Below the pieces are notes generated by a model. That model worked only from the letters and a program-made list of their open reading frames with translations. It had not been told where the DNA came from and ran no database searches. Below, piece by piece: positions 14,001 through 29,000 of a stretch of 64,000 bases of DNA. Position 1 is the stretch's first letter, and each line of letters starts with the position of its first letter. Origin of the DNA: Reticulitermes lucifugus (taxonomy: Eukaryota > Arthropoda > Insecta > Blattodea > Rhinotermitidae); NCBI GenBank assembly GCA_026260175.1, contig JAKCWW010001907.1:1-64000 (forward strand). Direction: 5' to 3'. The translations under genes were made by a program, and so were the position numbers.

Positions 14001-17000
14001 TATGTACCACCAGGTTTAACATTAAAAAATTCTACATGGTGTTCACACTGTGTTCATGTGTCTTGTACGGATCTCAGAAAAAATTGTGACTTCTGCCTTG
14101 TGCAACATTAACAATTGGTTTTGTATAACCAAGGTGGACAGTGTTTACTGAGCAGCATGAACCGCGTCCTTATATAAAGGAGACATGTTTCAACTTTAAA
14201 GGGTTAAATTTTCCTGCACCATATGTTTGTACTTGCTTCCAAATTCCTTGATTATATGTTCAAAATAAGCATAAACTGGACTGTTGCTGTCACTTTAAGT
14301 ACTTTCAATTGGAAATCAGTGAGGGCAGGCAGAACTCACTCATAATTTCCTGTCCTACTGTTTTCTTTGACACTTACTCTTCTATGGCTTCAAGGTCATG
14401 TCAGCACAGAGGAGCCATATTTCATACTTATGCTCAGCCTGAGATGTAATGTGACTTTTCATGTGAGTTCCAAGTGACTGCAAGTTCCATGCTTGCTCAA
14501 TCTGTGTGTGTTGCTTTTTAAATCTACTGTTATTTAAGCTGGAAAACAGATTTGTTTTATTTTCTGGTTATAATTCGTTATAACTGACCACAAGTTTTAC
14601 ACTCTTATTAGGTCACTGTGTTAGTGTTGCTTCGTGACTGTATGGTGAATTAAAATAACAAACAGTTTTATTTTAACTTCTGGTTGTGATTCGTTTTTCA
14701 TCACAATGAGAGAACCAAAGAAGAAAAAGCATTCTCTGTAAAAAAAACTACCCCATGTAGATCTTAATAAGGAAATACATGTTCAGACTAGGAAATGCAC
14801 CATTGGCACTGAATACTGTTGTTACAAATGTGAAAGGCACTGAAAAGTGTTATGCACAATGTGGCAAGTTCTATGGTCAAAGTAAGGGTATGAAACAGTC
14901 ACCATTTCAAAAACAGGAGAGTTGTTGGATGTGTGGTTTAAACAAGCTACAGCCTGCAGTGCAGTAATCGGTGGCACACCACTGAGAGAAAGGGCTATAC
15001 ACATTGCTACAAGGTTAGCTACTGAACATTTCAAAGCCTCTTAATAACTGGACTGATGGTTTCAAGCAGTGACTATGTTGTGCACAGAACTGTTTGAAAG
15101 GGTATATAACTGTACACTCTTCAACATCAGAGGAATAGAGAATCACAGCAATGAAGAACGAAACAGTTATCGAGTGTTAACAAACCTAAGAACATTATAA
15201 TGCTGATGAGGCTGGCCTGTTCTTTAGTCTTCCAGCTAAGAAGACCCTGAGTTTGAAAAGGGAATCTTTGCAATGGTGGAAACAATTCCAAGGAAAGGAT
15301 AACAGTTCTGTTAGCCTGCAATGCTGATGGGACACACAAATTCCTACTGTGTTGTTGGAAAGAGTGAAAACTCTCGCCGTGGTAAGAACATCAAAAAATT
15401 GGCCAAAAATATGTAGCCAATGGAAAAGCATGGGTTATACAGGCCATCTTCACTGGCTATTTAAGGGCGTTAGATGCCAAAATGAGTTCCCAAAACAGAA
15501 AGATTTTACTTGTTGTGGACCAGTGTGCTGCTCATCTCCAAAACACAAGTTACCTTGACAAAGTGAAAGTTGTGTTTTTTCCAGCATTCTCAAACTTTTG
15601 TCTGAGAAGGAGGATGACATACATGAAGACAAAATATACAGTATTGAGCGCACTTACCTGGATCTGTATAGGGATAGGGTGGAGCAGGGAAATCATCTCT
15701 CTCTATCTTCGGCTTTTCTCCTGGGCCAGGTCGTTTGGCTCCTGGGAAGTGTGCCATCTCAATCGGCTCCTCATTGTTCATGTGTGGAGACCTTGGACGT
15801 GGCGTCTCTGTTCTAATGCTGTCCACAAGTACCTTCATGCCGGATTTGGAACTGGCCTTGTTAAGTGTGAACTTGCCACTGCTCCGGGAGTGTGCAGCTG
15901 AAAACATTACGCTAATATTAATGAAGGCAGAAATCCAAAATGTAAGACTGTGGACTGAACTTATCTGGCTCCGCTTAGGGTCCAGTGGCAGTTTCTGTAA
16001 ACACTGCAATAAACCTTGAATTTTTTAACAGCTGAGGGACTATTAGCTTCTCAATAAGGATTCCATTCAACAGAGTTAACCATTTGAAAAATTAACATAT
16101 GGGAACACATATAAACAGGGACAGGCTTTAAGGTTCAATGGTGGGCTTTTATGAACTCTCACAAGCCTTCAGGTTTCATAAAAGCAGAGAATTCTTTGCC
16201 CAGGTCAGTAATTTATCAGGATTCTGCACTATGAATTTGATTTCCTTTCAGAAGCCAGTCTCAACCATATTCAGATGCAATACATTCATACTTATTACAG
16301 GGCACTATTTTTATCTGACACCAGGCATCACTCCACACTTGAACCATTCTACATGACAGCAGGCAGAGCAGCATTCACTGCTATTCTCATTTTACCATGA
16401 CTTGGAGGCCATGTGTTTTAGTTTAATGCACTGCAGTTAATATTACGGTTTGTATTTACCATACATATGGTCCTTATTTTATCTGACACATACTTCTGCT
16501 CATTTCCTGTTAGGTCACTCAGTGACATGCCCACACTACTTATTGAACAGCTTGAGAGGTCTAAGTGTCATTTGTCACAATGTGCAACCCACTGTAAGAT
16601 CATGTGTTTCTGTATGAAATGTATGCTAAATACAGTTCCTACAGGAAGTGAATTGTGTGAACTGGTACCTTCATGGGGTGTATGCTGGGGAAGTAGCCCC
16701 ACACTTGTTCTGTTTTGTGACAGAGGTTGGGTTCATCTCATTGGATATGTTAACGCTCAGAATAACAGGTACGGGTTTGCAGAAAATCCCATGTTAATCT
16801 ATTAAATACCATTACATGATGTTAAGGTTGATGTATGGTGTGCTAAGAGTGCCACTCATCGGTCAATTTTTTGAGTATGTTACGTTCATCCTGCTCTGTT
16901 ACACAAATTCTGACACCATTTTTGAATACCTGTCTGATTACAACAGAACCTACGCCTTTTTTCAATAAGACAGTGCAACAGCTTGCAATTAATAAACAGG

Positions 17001-20000
17001 AAATTGTGGCCTCCCTGTTCACCAGATGTCACCTGGTGCAATTTTTACCTATGTGGCATGTGAAAGGATATACTGTATGGCAATAATCCTCACACTGAAG
17101 ATGATCTTTAAGCCCAGTTTGTTGCAGGGTGCAATGGGCACTTAATTCTGGTACAAAGGGTTAAACACAGTTAGTAAAAATCTAGCATTAATTGCATTAT
17201 ACTAAACTAAAACTTTACAGCACCATCTTTCAATACAGTAACTAAACCTAATACTAACTGCAACACACTGAAATAAAATGCGTAGACTCAAGACTTGCAG
17301 CAAATTGGAATAGCAGTGGATGTACCCAACAATATGGGTCACACACAATACAGGTCCTAGACAAACAAGGCGCATTATGTGTGTTACACCTTGGTGTGAA
17401 TTTTGGTCTCAGAAAGAAAGAGAGAAAAATAAAAGAAAAAAGGGCCTAATAATCCTAGATGCACTCATAGCACACCACCTACCTTCTTTAATACTGTGCA
17501 ATAATGTCATTTCCTGGAATAACATGAGATTTTCTGAAGACCTACACCACTTTTTCTGGAGTTTGTGTAACCACCGAGTTGAAACCAAGATTCAACACAA
17601 AAAAAGAAAGACTATGGGGTCAATTTCTCAAGTGTGCAAACCCTTACAACCTCTCCAATAAGCAGCGTGGGAACAATCATAACCAATAGGGCAGAAGTGA
17701 CCAGTGACTGAACTTAGATAAAATAAAGCTTCTGTATTTGCATTCTCAGTGCCCACAAAAACAAAGTTATGTGTAACAATCAATCAGTTTATTCTGGAGC
17801 TCTAAAATCAACATTTCTGCTTTAAAGCTGATGGTTGAAAGATGAAAACACAGTACAACAAATGGAAACTGTTATGGACCTGCACGAACTTAGCACACAG
17901 ACAGAGAAAACCAGTGTTAATATGAGTGTATTATGGCCCAGTGTTCGAATATATCAGGCAGTACAACCTGTTAAAAAATATGTTAATAGAGTCTTATTTG
18001 TCCTCCTCCATTACCAAGACCTGATGGCCATGAATTAGATGGGATACATCATAATTATACCAGTACACCATGTAACTGGATGGCCTCTACACTTCTAAAC
18101 ATGCAAATGTCCCAAATTTTTAGTACAGATTTCTGAGAATGTCCCCATTTTCCTAAAATATTATGGGAACCCTAAATTAATACCAAGTGAAGACAGGAAT
18201 ATAAATTGCAACAATCAGTTATATGTGTCATGGTGGTAAGTTCCAAACCTTGTAATACTCACACGAAGGTCGATGAAAGTGTGGCGAGGTTGGAGGCTTG
18301 TCATATGGGTCAATGGGTCGTTTCAGGTATCCCTGTGTAGGTTCTTCTGTTAGGTAGCTGTAAGTATAGATGCGACTGATATCTTCTGGGTATTGGTTGC
18401 TCTTGTACTCACGCAGGATGAGGCCAGGACTACTAGTTCGCTGATATCCACCACCGTACTGCAATGGTAACAAGTGCTGGGATCTTCACAAAACATAACA
18501 TGACCACAAACTCTGCTTGCACTTGGCTACAACACAACTAAGAAAATGTAAGCTACCACAAAGGAAAAGTTTAAAATAAAATTAACAGTTGTGAAGACTC
18601 TGCAAGTGAAATCTCACAGCAAAAATATGCACTTTAACATTTACATTTTTACTTTCCTTTTATGCTTTTATACAAAACCTCATTATGGCTCTTTTGGGGC
18701 AATACATGTAGGTCACTGGTAACAGCATATTGTTACACAATAAATATAGCTGTGTTTGAAGGTGGTTTTTATTAATTAATCATTTCAAAACACAGATGTC
18801 TTTTATCAAAATACTGTCAGTATAATGACAAACAGTCACCTGAAGAAGTGAGTAAAGCCAACCCCCAAAACACTGTGCATATCAAATACACAACAGACAA
18901 TGTCCAATATCATAATTCACTTCACTATCAACCACCGCAAAAAATCTTCAAGATACAGTTCCATAAGTGCAGTAGAACTACACTACTGCTGCACAGTGTG
19001 GATGCTCCAGCTCTGTATCAACTTTTACATATCTAGCACAATGGTTTATTATTTATCATCAAGAAACTAAGGCCAAAGAAAAATTTTGCATGACCACCAC
19101 ATAATGGGACATGAGAAAATGACCTTAACAAAAGGTGCATATTTATAAAAAATGTATGACCATGTATCAGTTCAGGACTCTAAAGTGCTGATGTTAAAAA
19201 TGCCATTACCTTTAGTTTTATATGGAAAATGTTCAGCCAATTTGCTTAAAATTAATATGGAGCCCTCTTTTAACTCATTCATGAGACTCAGGTTCTGACA
19301 CACCAACAGAAGTCATCTCTCTCCTTTCTGAGATGACATGAAAGATAGATGGGAAAACAAAGATTCCACTTGTGAAATGTGACACAAGTTATAAACCATT
19401 ATTTATACAATAACATAAAACATAATTTTAAATTTTCAGTTCCATGTGTCTAACAAAAAGATTTAATTCAACTAGTTTTAAACACTTGGACATGTAAACA
19501 GATTTAAATCACCAACATCAACCTTCTGAAAGGTAACAGTGAATACATTAAGAAGGTTAAAACCAGAGCTGAGGAAATGATGCATTACATTATTAGCTAC
19601 TTGGACAGTTCTCAAGCAGTATCATTTACAATTCAAATTACGTAACACAGGACATTTATGAACAGCATAACACAACACTGAAACTAAAATAAAGAAATAA
19701 TAACTATAACAAACCAATCTGCCTTGCTGATGTGTATATTCTGAGTGGTATATCCAGAATAAGCATAAAACTGGCCAGCAGGAAAAAATATATGTGAGAA
19801 AAATAATTCAGAAACAAGTGAAAAATAGTGAAGAGTCAATCCTCAATATAAAAAAATAGTATGTTACTTAATTTTGAGCATAAACTGAATCTCTCTTTCT
19901 CTGTACTCCTTTTTGGAAAAAATTACTTTAATGGCCAAGATAAGGTGATTAGGAACTTCTATAACATAATATCACACAATTAAACTTGCTTTTAACATTC

Positions 20001-23000
20001 TGGAGCAACTGTAGCATAAAAGATACTTTCAAAGCAAAAATCCAGATAAAATTTTGGGGTGTCCTGTATCCACATTGTGCCAATAGCTGAAGCAAAAACT
20101 TCATCTTATTCAGTGCCAAAGAACTGGAACAGATTATTGCTTTTAGCAACAAAGACCTAGTGCCAATCTGCAAGTTTATTTGCCCACAGCTCATGAAAAT
20201 TTGATAACTGGCAATGTGCAATACCTGTCTGGCTACCAACCAACCCACACAAGTAAATTTATTTTTAAAACCATGTGACTAAATGCCACATTACATGACT
20301 TATTCTTTCTGATATTTATCACAAAATGTAATTATCAGGACACACAGCATAATCTCCTATCACTTCTTTCTGAAACTAACCTTCTGCACTGCTCCTCTTA
20401 CATACACTGCCCTCATTCTAATTTAAAAACAAAAAGTCCTAAATTTGAAGACATGAGAGCAGTTTCATGCAAACACAGTCCACTTCTATGGGTCACATAA
20501 AATGGAGAATAAGTAAAATAAAGGGAAAAAATTAAATAAAAACAAGCTGTAGCTTTTCCAATGACTGCAGTGAATGCAAAGATCATTACTTCTGGGATGT
20601 GACACTGTGCAAATTGATAAGTAGTTAACAATGTTGAAGAGAAACCTGTTGTCTCCATCTTCAGGACACTGAAAGAGGCAGCAGACTCCTCTGAAATGTT
20701 GGTAACTAGCTTCCAGCGTGTGTGTGTGCGTGTCACATCCCAGGAGACAGTATTTTTCACAGTTGCTGGAGTGATAAGCACCTATCTTGCATTGTAATGA
20801 ATGTTTATAAGCTCCTGATTAAAAGTACAATCACAGGTTTCATAAATATTTTAGACTGACTGATAAATGTCACTTTTAGGATACACGGACAGAGAAAATA
20901 AACACATCAGCTTGTAGAGTTGGCCAAAGTATATATTGTGTAGTGTCACTAACCTTTCTTGACAAACTATTATATGGGCTATAAAATGAACCATTAAGAC
21001 TAGGCGTGCGGGAACGAAGAGAAAACTGCAAAAACCAAACAACATTGCTAAAAACACACTGATACATAAACTAAAGGAAAATTAATAAAATTAAAGTAAT
21101 TAAACAAACATTAACATGCTCTGAAAACTTATAATTTTCATGCACAGCTAATTATTAACATCTGAACTATGTTAACACAAAGATCATGCATACATAACAG
21201 TCTTATGTTAAATAATTTACCTGACATTAAATTAGAGCACTGTTAAAAAACATGTAATAAATAGGACTGGTAGACACCAAATTTAAGTATTAACTTTCAT
21301 AAATAATGTAAACTGAATTCAATGAAAAGTCTTTGTAACCTACAGCAGCCAATAGTAATCTTCATAGACAGCTCAAGGTATATACATAGTTAATATTAGG
21401 TTCATGTTTCCACATATGAACAAACATGCAACACAAAGCCGTCTTACAAAACACCATGCTTGTCGGCCCACCCATTGTAGGGTATCTCCGTACCTCCTTC
21501 TCAGTTCCATACAATTTTGATAACAACTTGATATTAAGAGCCCTGCCAGAAATATATCAACATGGCAATGTGGATTACAGTATCCTGATCAGTCAGGACA
21601 TTACAACCATTGTCTTCACTCCATTACGTCAACAGATACAACTTTAATGTACATATGTCCCACTTTGATACATGTGGTGGGCATTAAGAAAGCAAAGGAC
21701 AATGACAGTGAAATTCTGGACACATACATACTTCTGTACAAAAGTGCCAGGGGGTAAATTTAAACTTGAGACTTTTGGGCACTGCTTGGATCACAAACTG
21801 GAAGCTGGTTTATGGTTTTGGCTTTGAATACTGATGAGGAATAGGATATGAAGCACAGCAGAAATAAACTACAGTTCAACAAATCTACCTCAAAGAGCTA
21901 ATTTCAAAGCTCAATATGCAATTCACTTTCAAATTAAATAATTAAAAGATGGAGTGAAAAAGAGTTCATACTATCTGAAGACAACAAACTTCATAAAAAA
22001 GACTATTTAGGAAAAGTACAAATAATGCTACGCAAGGCATGATAAAATCAAATCAAATACGATACTGTGGGGGGGGGGAATAAAATAAAATAAAATATGT
22101 AAGCATTATACAACTGCTGCATGGTGTGAAAACTGTGATAACAGAAATTCTTTTTCAAGTTCAAAGTTCCTGCATATATAACTTTCTTTAACATTAAAAA
22201 TCTCTGCATTCTGCCCACACAGCATGTTCATGTGTTCTGCATGATTCTCACAATAAATCACAAATTATTTACTTATGGTGACTGGTCTTTATAATGAAGA
22301 TGGACTGTGTTCCTTTTGGGGTAGAAACTTCACACAGCTAACGTGAATTTCAGGCTTTTAAACAGTTCCATTCGAACATCAGATGTCTCATGTGAACAAT
22401 TAAATAATGAGTATGATGCCAGAGACTTATGCTTGCAAGACCAGGATCTCCTCCATTTAGCAACTTTGTTTGCTTTAAACTTTTTATCGGTCACTGTTGT
22501 CAGTAACATGCCATTTTAGGCATATCTGCATCCCTGCAGAGCATGTATTAGAACTGTGTGTTGTGTCTGTCCATTTGTGTTCAAGCAAAATCTCCAGAAA
22601 CAATAAATGGATTTTCACAAAATTTCATACTGAGCAGTTTTACTAACATTTATAAATACATTCTAAATTTTGGTTAAAATCAGACAATAATGGATACTTC
22701 AACTGCAGATCTATGCACATGTCAGCAAAAGTGTAATTCACTATATATTGTCAGAGCAAAAAATATTTTGAACAAAACTTGTGAAGTGTGAATTAGAATA
22801 AAGTGTAGATTTTTTAAGTCCAACAGATTTCCCCCAGAAGTCTCACAGTTTTAGAGATAGTTAAACGAATGAGAGTGAATGTGCCAGAACTGTTATGCTC
22901 TTTCTTAACTTGTTTCTACTTCTGGCAACAAAAAATAAGATACATTAGGACCATTACAATCAAGCAGGACTGAAAAATAAATGAATTATATTCTATGACT

Positions 23001-26000
23001 TTGGAGGATCGAAGGGTTAATATTTTAAATTATGGTTGTAGTAACTTTCTGAATAATATTTCAAATAAAATGTGTAGAATTCAACAAGATAAAGGGTTGA
23101 GACATGGTTCACTGTGGGTGCCAGGGCTCAATTCCAGGCAAGTCCATGTGGGACTTGTGGTAGACAAGGTGGACTGGGATACGTTTTACTGCAAGCACAT
23201 TGGCTGTCCTGTGTCAGTGTCATTCCACCAACACTCCATACTAATTACCAACAATATTTAGGCTTCGCAATTAAACAATACACTTAAGAAAAACAAGATG
23301 AGTATTTTCATATTTGGGTTGCAGACAATGAGCTGTCTTGTGGAAAATATCCGTCAGAGCGTAAATCAATTAACTGATTTGCATTTTGGATCCATACAGT
23401 GGCAATAAAATGGAACATATCTCAGTTATTCAGTGGCGTCTCCCACGTTATTTTTGCAACCACAAGGTAAATGGGAAAGCCTGCAACACCATTCAGTAGT
23501 GTATTAATATGAATGAACACAGAGAATGAGACAATGTGCCACTCTCATTGCTGCTTGCCTGCATTTCACTGACAGCAGAGCTGCTCATACGGTCAAAATC
23601 ACGACCACCCTCCTTGCCAGACTCCCCATCTGTGCAATGGCCATTTTCCAGTGAGCCATTTAACACAGTACCATTTTCTGTTGGACCAGGTCCACAGCGA
23701 GGATGCCAGATGGCTGTACCTGTAAAAAATGCAATATCAAATTATGGGACAAACCTAAAGGAAATGACAATAAGTATAATTTAGAACAGAAATATGCCAC
23801 TGCTTTCTATCAACAGTTTCAGTTCTACAGATGATGACTGGTTGCAAGTGTCACTTCAGCATTTAGAACTTATGTACAAGAGTTATTTGGAAAGCAATGA
23901 AACTGCCTGCAACAGTCTGGACTGAGAAAATGCATGTGTCACACTGTGGCTTGGAGTGTGATGAGTCACTGCTACTAACAGCATTGTTTTACCTTACACA
24001 CCAGTTTGCACAATATATTTTGTGAAACCCATTTTCAGTGGTGGAAAAGAATGGTATGTCATTCATTTTAAGGCAGAAGTGTTGCAGAAAGCTCAAGAAC
24101 AGTGGTAAAGAAGTGTCACAAATGTTACATGGAGCCTACTGGCCAGAAGTAATGAGCAGAACTACAGCTTTCAGATGGTGGAAGCATTTTAAATAAATGG
24201 AACAAAAACATGGTTGAAGATGCTCAAAGGAGTAAGACCTGCTGCTGTCAATAACAAGAAAGCTAATGAACTGCAGATACAGGACAGAAGATTAGTGTCA
24301 TGAAACTTGTCTGTCAGTTTCAATGTGATACTGGAAATGATTCATTACAGTGTATTGGTGAGATCAGGCATGTACCAAGGTGTGTGCAAGGTGGGTTTCA
24401 CATGATCTTAGTGACGACCAGAAACAAATGCATGCAGAATTCTCCCAGGAAAACATGGCTCTTTTCAGAGTGAGTAGACTTATTACCTTTCAAACACCCT
24501 TTGTACAGTAAATGTGCAGTGTCTGTCTGATGTAGCCACTCTTTCCACAGCACCACTATCCATTATCTGTTATGGAATTGAACTACAATAATTTCAGCCT
24601 TGAATACCTTATGATTAATTTCTACTACTGGCGTTAAATAAAGAAAAGACTAGACAGTAATAAATGCAACACTTGCCCTGTAGGTACATTTCCTCGCCAT
24701 CGCCAAAGGGATCTCCACATTTGGTGCATCGAGCACAAGTAGGGTGAAAATGGTGGTTGTCTCCAGCCTGCACCAACACAGAAATTCTGTGAGACATCCT
24801 TAACAGTAATGGGTGTTCCTACAACATGCTATAAAAGAGATAAACATCTCTCCAATTCATATTTTCTGTTGCCTCCAAACCTTTTTATGTATGGCAGTTA
24901 CACAGATCCGGCAGTACATGTGACACAACTAGCTTTCTCATCCAAGGAAGACAAATCATAAATTAATACTAAATGCCCGTAGTCATATAGAAACAGTAAT
25001 TCAATAAAGCACGACACAAGCACCAAGTTTTGAAAATCAGGAAACAAAATATAAAACTGCATTCGCTCTTTAGAATCATCAACTGAAAATATTACAACCT
25101 GTAAGTTCACAACATCTTCAAAACAGTTTTTAAGGAACTTATTTCCACGCTGAAAGCCCTGCACTCACCTGCAGCACCTTGCCTGATATATATCGGCTGC
25201 AGTACGCACACTTCACTCCGAACTGCTTCTGGTAATCCTTCTCACAGTATGGAATGCCATCTCTGCAACAATGGCATTTAGTTCAATCACACAGTAAGAC
25301 AGGCATTCAAAGTGTGCTACATCTTAACCCCTACTGCCCTGCCTAGTACTAGTTATAGTAGTCCACCACAGTTCAGTTAGTTAAAGTCAGCAGAGAAACG
25401 AGATATCAAGCAGCCAAAAGAACACTCACTTCCCCATGTATTCTCCATGCAGAACTGCATCGCATGTGCGGCACTTGAAGCACCAGATATGCCACTGTCT
25501 TTCTAATGCAATCAAAGCTTGTCCCTCCTTCAGTTCTTCCTGACATCCAGCACATTCTGCAAGCAACAAACAGAACTACACTAACAACACAATACAACAG
25601 TGCTTACAGAAACAAGGCTAAATTACTTTGAATGACACTAACAAGAAACAGTGTAACACTGTTCACTATGATGAAGGTAATATGCATGAAAGGATGATAC
25701 TGTAAAAAAAACTGACCTCACTATTCAAACCTCATGAAAATGAGTACTGCTTAATCCAGTCAAACTCAGTCCAAATGTGTTTTGTGAATGCTTTGGAGAA
25801 CAGAAAAACCTCGTACCCTGCCAGAAAATGAACCACAATTCCCTGATTGCCCAGCCCACAGCCTAGTCACTGTACTGACTATATTAAAGGAAAATTTGTA
25901 TAATTCAAAATTCAGAACTTTTTATTTAGGAATCACTCAACATTCTCAAAGTAACTGGCATTCAGAAACTGCATAATACTTTGAAACTCAAATATGTGCA

Positions 26001-29000
26001 GAATAGTGATACCGAGAACTTTTACACATATTTCCACTTCATCATTCACTTTGGTTCAGCAGTGTCAAAAAAATGCTGAACACATGGATTAATATCTGAT
26101 CAATGGTGCATCAATACAAAATTTACCTCAACAGCAGAACTGTGACTCCAAAGGAAATGAATGAACTGTATGTCAGTACAGCAGTAACAGAAACAAGACT
26201 CTAATGATTACTTTTCGGAAAATTTTCACTCTGCTACAATGGTCTATGATTACGTAAACTTTGATATATTTTGAACTGCCAACATCTATTTTCCCAGGAA
26301 CAAGTGAACTGCTTTTATGTTTAGCACATTTCTTTCATTCGTGACTACAGAATAACACCCAACTTTCCAACAAATGTAAAGGAGGAAAACTCACTGATTT
26401 AAAACTAGTTTAGGTTTATTGCAACTTATTAAAACTCAGGACATAGTGTTATACTGGAACATACAAATGAGGTAGTCCAACCTTAATTTTAAGGGTTCAA
26501 GGAACACGACCTTTTAAAAATAAAACAGGATAACCTATAAAGGACTTCATAATGGGACATTTCCATCTCTTTGGCAAACAGAAGCTTACCACATTTCAAT
26601 GTTTTATTGAACTCCAAATATGAAGACACTGGAGACATGATCTGACCACACAAAACAAATTGCACAACTGCAGGCACAGTGGTTTGTCAGCTACCTTAAA
26701 AAATTAAAATGCCTATCTACACAGCCACTATATCGTTATTGTCTTTTTTCAGTACATATGGCTTCAACAGCAGTTGCATGTTTTTACTTGTACTGCTATA
26801 CTAAAATCTTCATACTGCAACAGTGATGATCTTAACAGCCACAACTACTTCAAAAGTTTGTGCTCCAATAACGATTGTAAGGGTTTTAAAAACATGACAC
26901 TGGAATAACAGCTACTGGAATAACCTGCCTGCTCACTCATGGAAAACTGGTTGTTTGAGACTGTCAATACATGTCTCCTGTATGCAAGTCCCAGCACTTT
27001 CCTCAAGTATATATCATATATATGTCATAAGATGCACATTAAGAATAATGACTGAATGAGGAAGCTCAAACAGAACTGCTGACTTGCATTTCTGAAGCAT
27101 GAAGTTCAAACTTTGGCTGAGATACAGACTATCCCAACTGAGGATTTTTCTCAGTACCTCCAGGCAAATGTTGGGATACTACCTTAAATTCAACAACAGC
27201 ACCTCCCTTTACACCCTTTCCCATTCACATTCATCATCATCCACTGAGCCGATATTGTATAATCCGAGTTACTGGCAGTGTTGTTAAATGAAATGCACAT
27301 CAATGTATTCAGAATAATAAACACATTTTATAGCTCATTATCCAAAATAAAACTATAACATGCAAATGCACATTCTGACCTGACATTAGAAATGTTTACT
27401 TCATTCAAGCCCAACATAGTGCCCAAAAATGTATGCAGGGAAAATCTTTTGTTAACTAAATTAAAATGAACACAACGCTGGTTTGTACTAGACGACAGTG
27501 ATGCAATACATAAAGAGTTCATGCAAAGATCATCATATTCGGTATTAACAGTTCGAAACGCTACATACAACACTGAGTTTTATTTTTATGTGACATAATA
27601 CAATAGGNGGGGGGGGGCACTGGGCCTTAATATTCTATGCCTTATAAAAAGAACTGTTAAACTGTGTAAACAAAGACAGACAGCACTGTTAAACTCTGTT
27701 TCTTCATTAAGCTGATATAGGCATGCAGAAATGTTCTGGCCCATGCTGTACGGCGTATTAAAATATGTTACTTTGGTTTTGAAGCATCTAACTCCATACA
27801 TATTCACTAAACAGGCATGTTCATGTAATCTAACCTCAGTAAACACATAAAACCAAACAAGAGTAACTGTTCAAACAAACCATCACTGAAGTAACTGGAA
27901 ATACTGATTAAAGAAAGATTTACAATAATTCTTGCATGTAAACGGTGCCGATGGTATATGTTAATCAGTAATTTTCACTATTATAAGTCCTGTTCCCACA
28001 TTAGTGAACAGATTAACTACACTGAACTACACCTCAATTTTGCAGGCAAAGTAAAACAGTCTTCCTGCCAAAGAAGGTACAGTGCATACCTGGACAATTA
28101 GTGCTCGAGGGGCTTGCTTGCAGGGACTGTGTTTCCCGCACCGGAATCTGAACACACTTCTGGCACAGAACTTCCTTTCCTGTGTAAGTAACACGCTGCC
28201 CAGAAGGAAATGGCTGCCTGCAACGAGACATCACAGCTCTGTAATTACATCTGTCAGTACTAACATTCCTACTGAAATCTGCCTCAAGGTCTTCACACAG
28301 ACCAATAACAAACACACTTCAATTAGCACAGTTATTTACACAGCCAACATCTGTACATATATCCTACTGACTCAGCACCTGCATAACTAAAATAAATACA
28401 ACCTCATTTTGCAACATAAAACCATACTTGAACCATACAATTTTCAGCCACTGTCATCAGGAATGCTCTGCAAGGTGTGTTAACTGCAAACCTGTATTCT
28501 AATACTCTTGTGTCAAAATAAGTGTGCTTCACTAAGAGTAAGATTCCAAACCTATGAATCTACTAGACATTATTCCATTTCAGAGCATTGTGACAAATAA
28601 AATGGTAAGTCAGTTACAAATTATTGTTACTGTTGCTTAACATGAACAGCAAGGAAAGTACTTGGGAAACTATTATGGCGGGTGGGACAAAATCACATAC
28701 TTATGAACTGTGTGCTTTAAAAGTATTTTTCTAGTATTGTCAAGAGTAGCCAAATGGATGTTATGATATGGCAGGACATGAAGAATGAATGATAAAACCA
28801 CCATAGCAGACTTACATTAAGAAATAAAATGGAAATATCCACTTCAAAGACTAAATGGTAGTAGAATAGAACACAATACAGAAGGGTGGGCACCGCAGTG
28901 ACCCATGCACTTCAACCGTTATCAATCTTTTGTGCAACCCTTTAGCTCATTCATTCAGCAGTCCCGCCCCTTGAACAAAGTGCAGTATCTTGCTGACAGA

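Noticed and set aside
15482-15901. 139-codon plus-strand ORF overlapping an abLIM exon
   Set aside because: It is partly the Tigger relic (MSSQNRKILLVVDQCAAHLQ) and partly the antisense shadow of exon 15658-15897. It is not a gene.
27600-27616. Single N followed by a G run
   Set aside because: This is a homopolymer sequencing ambiguity in an intron, with no biological signal.
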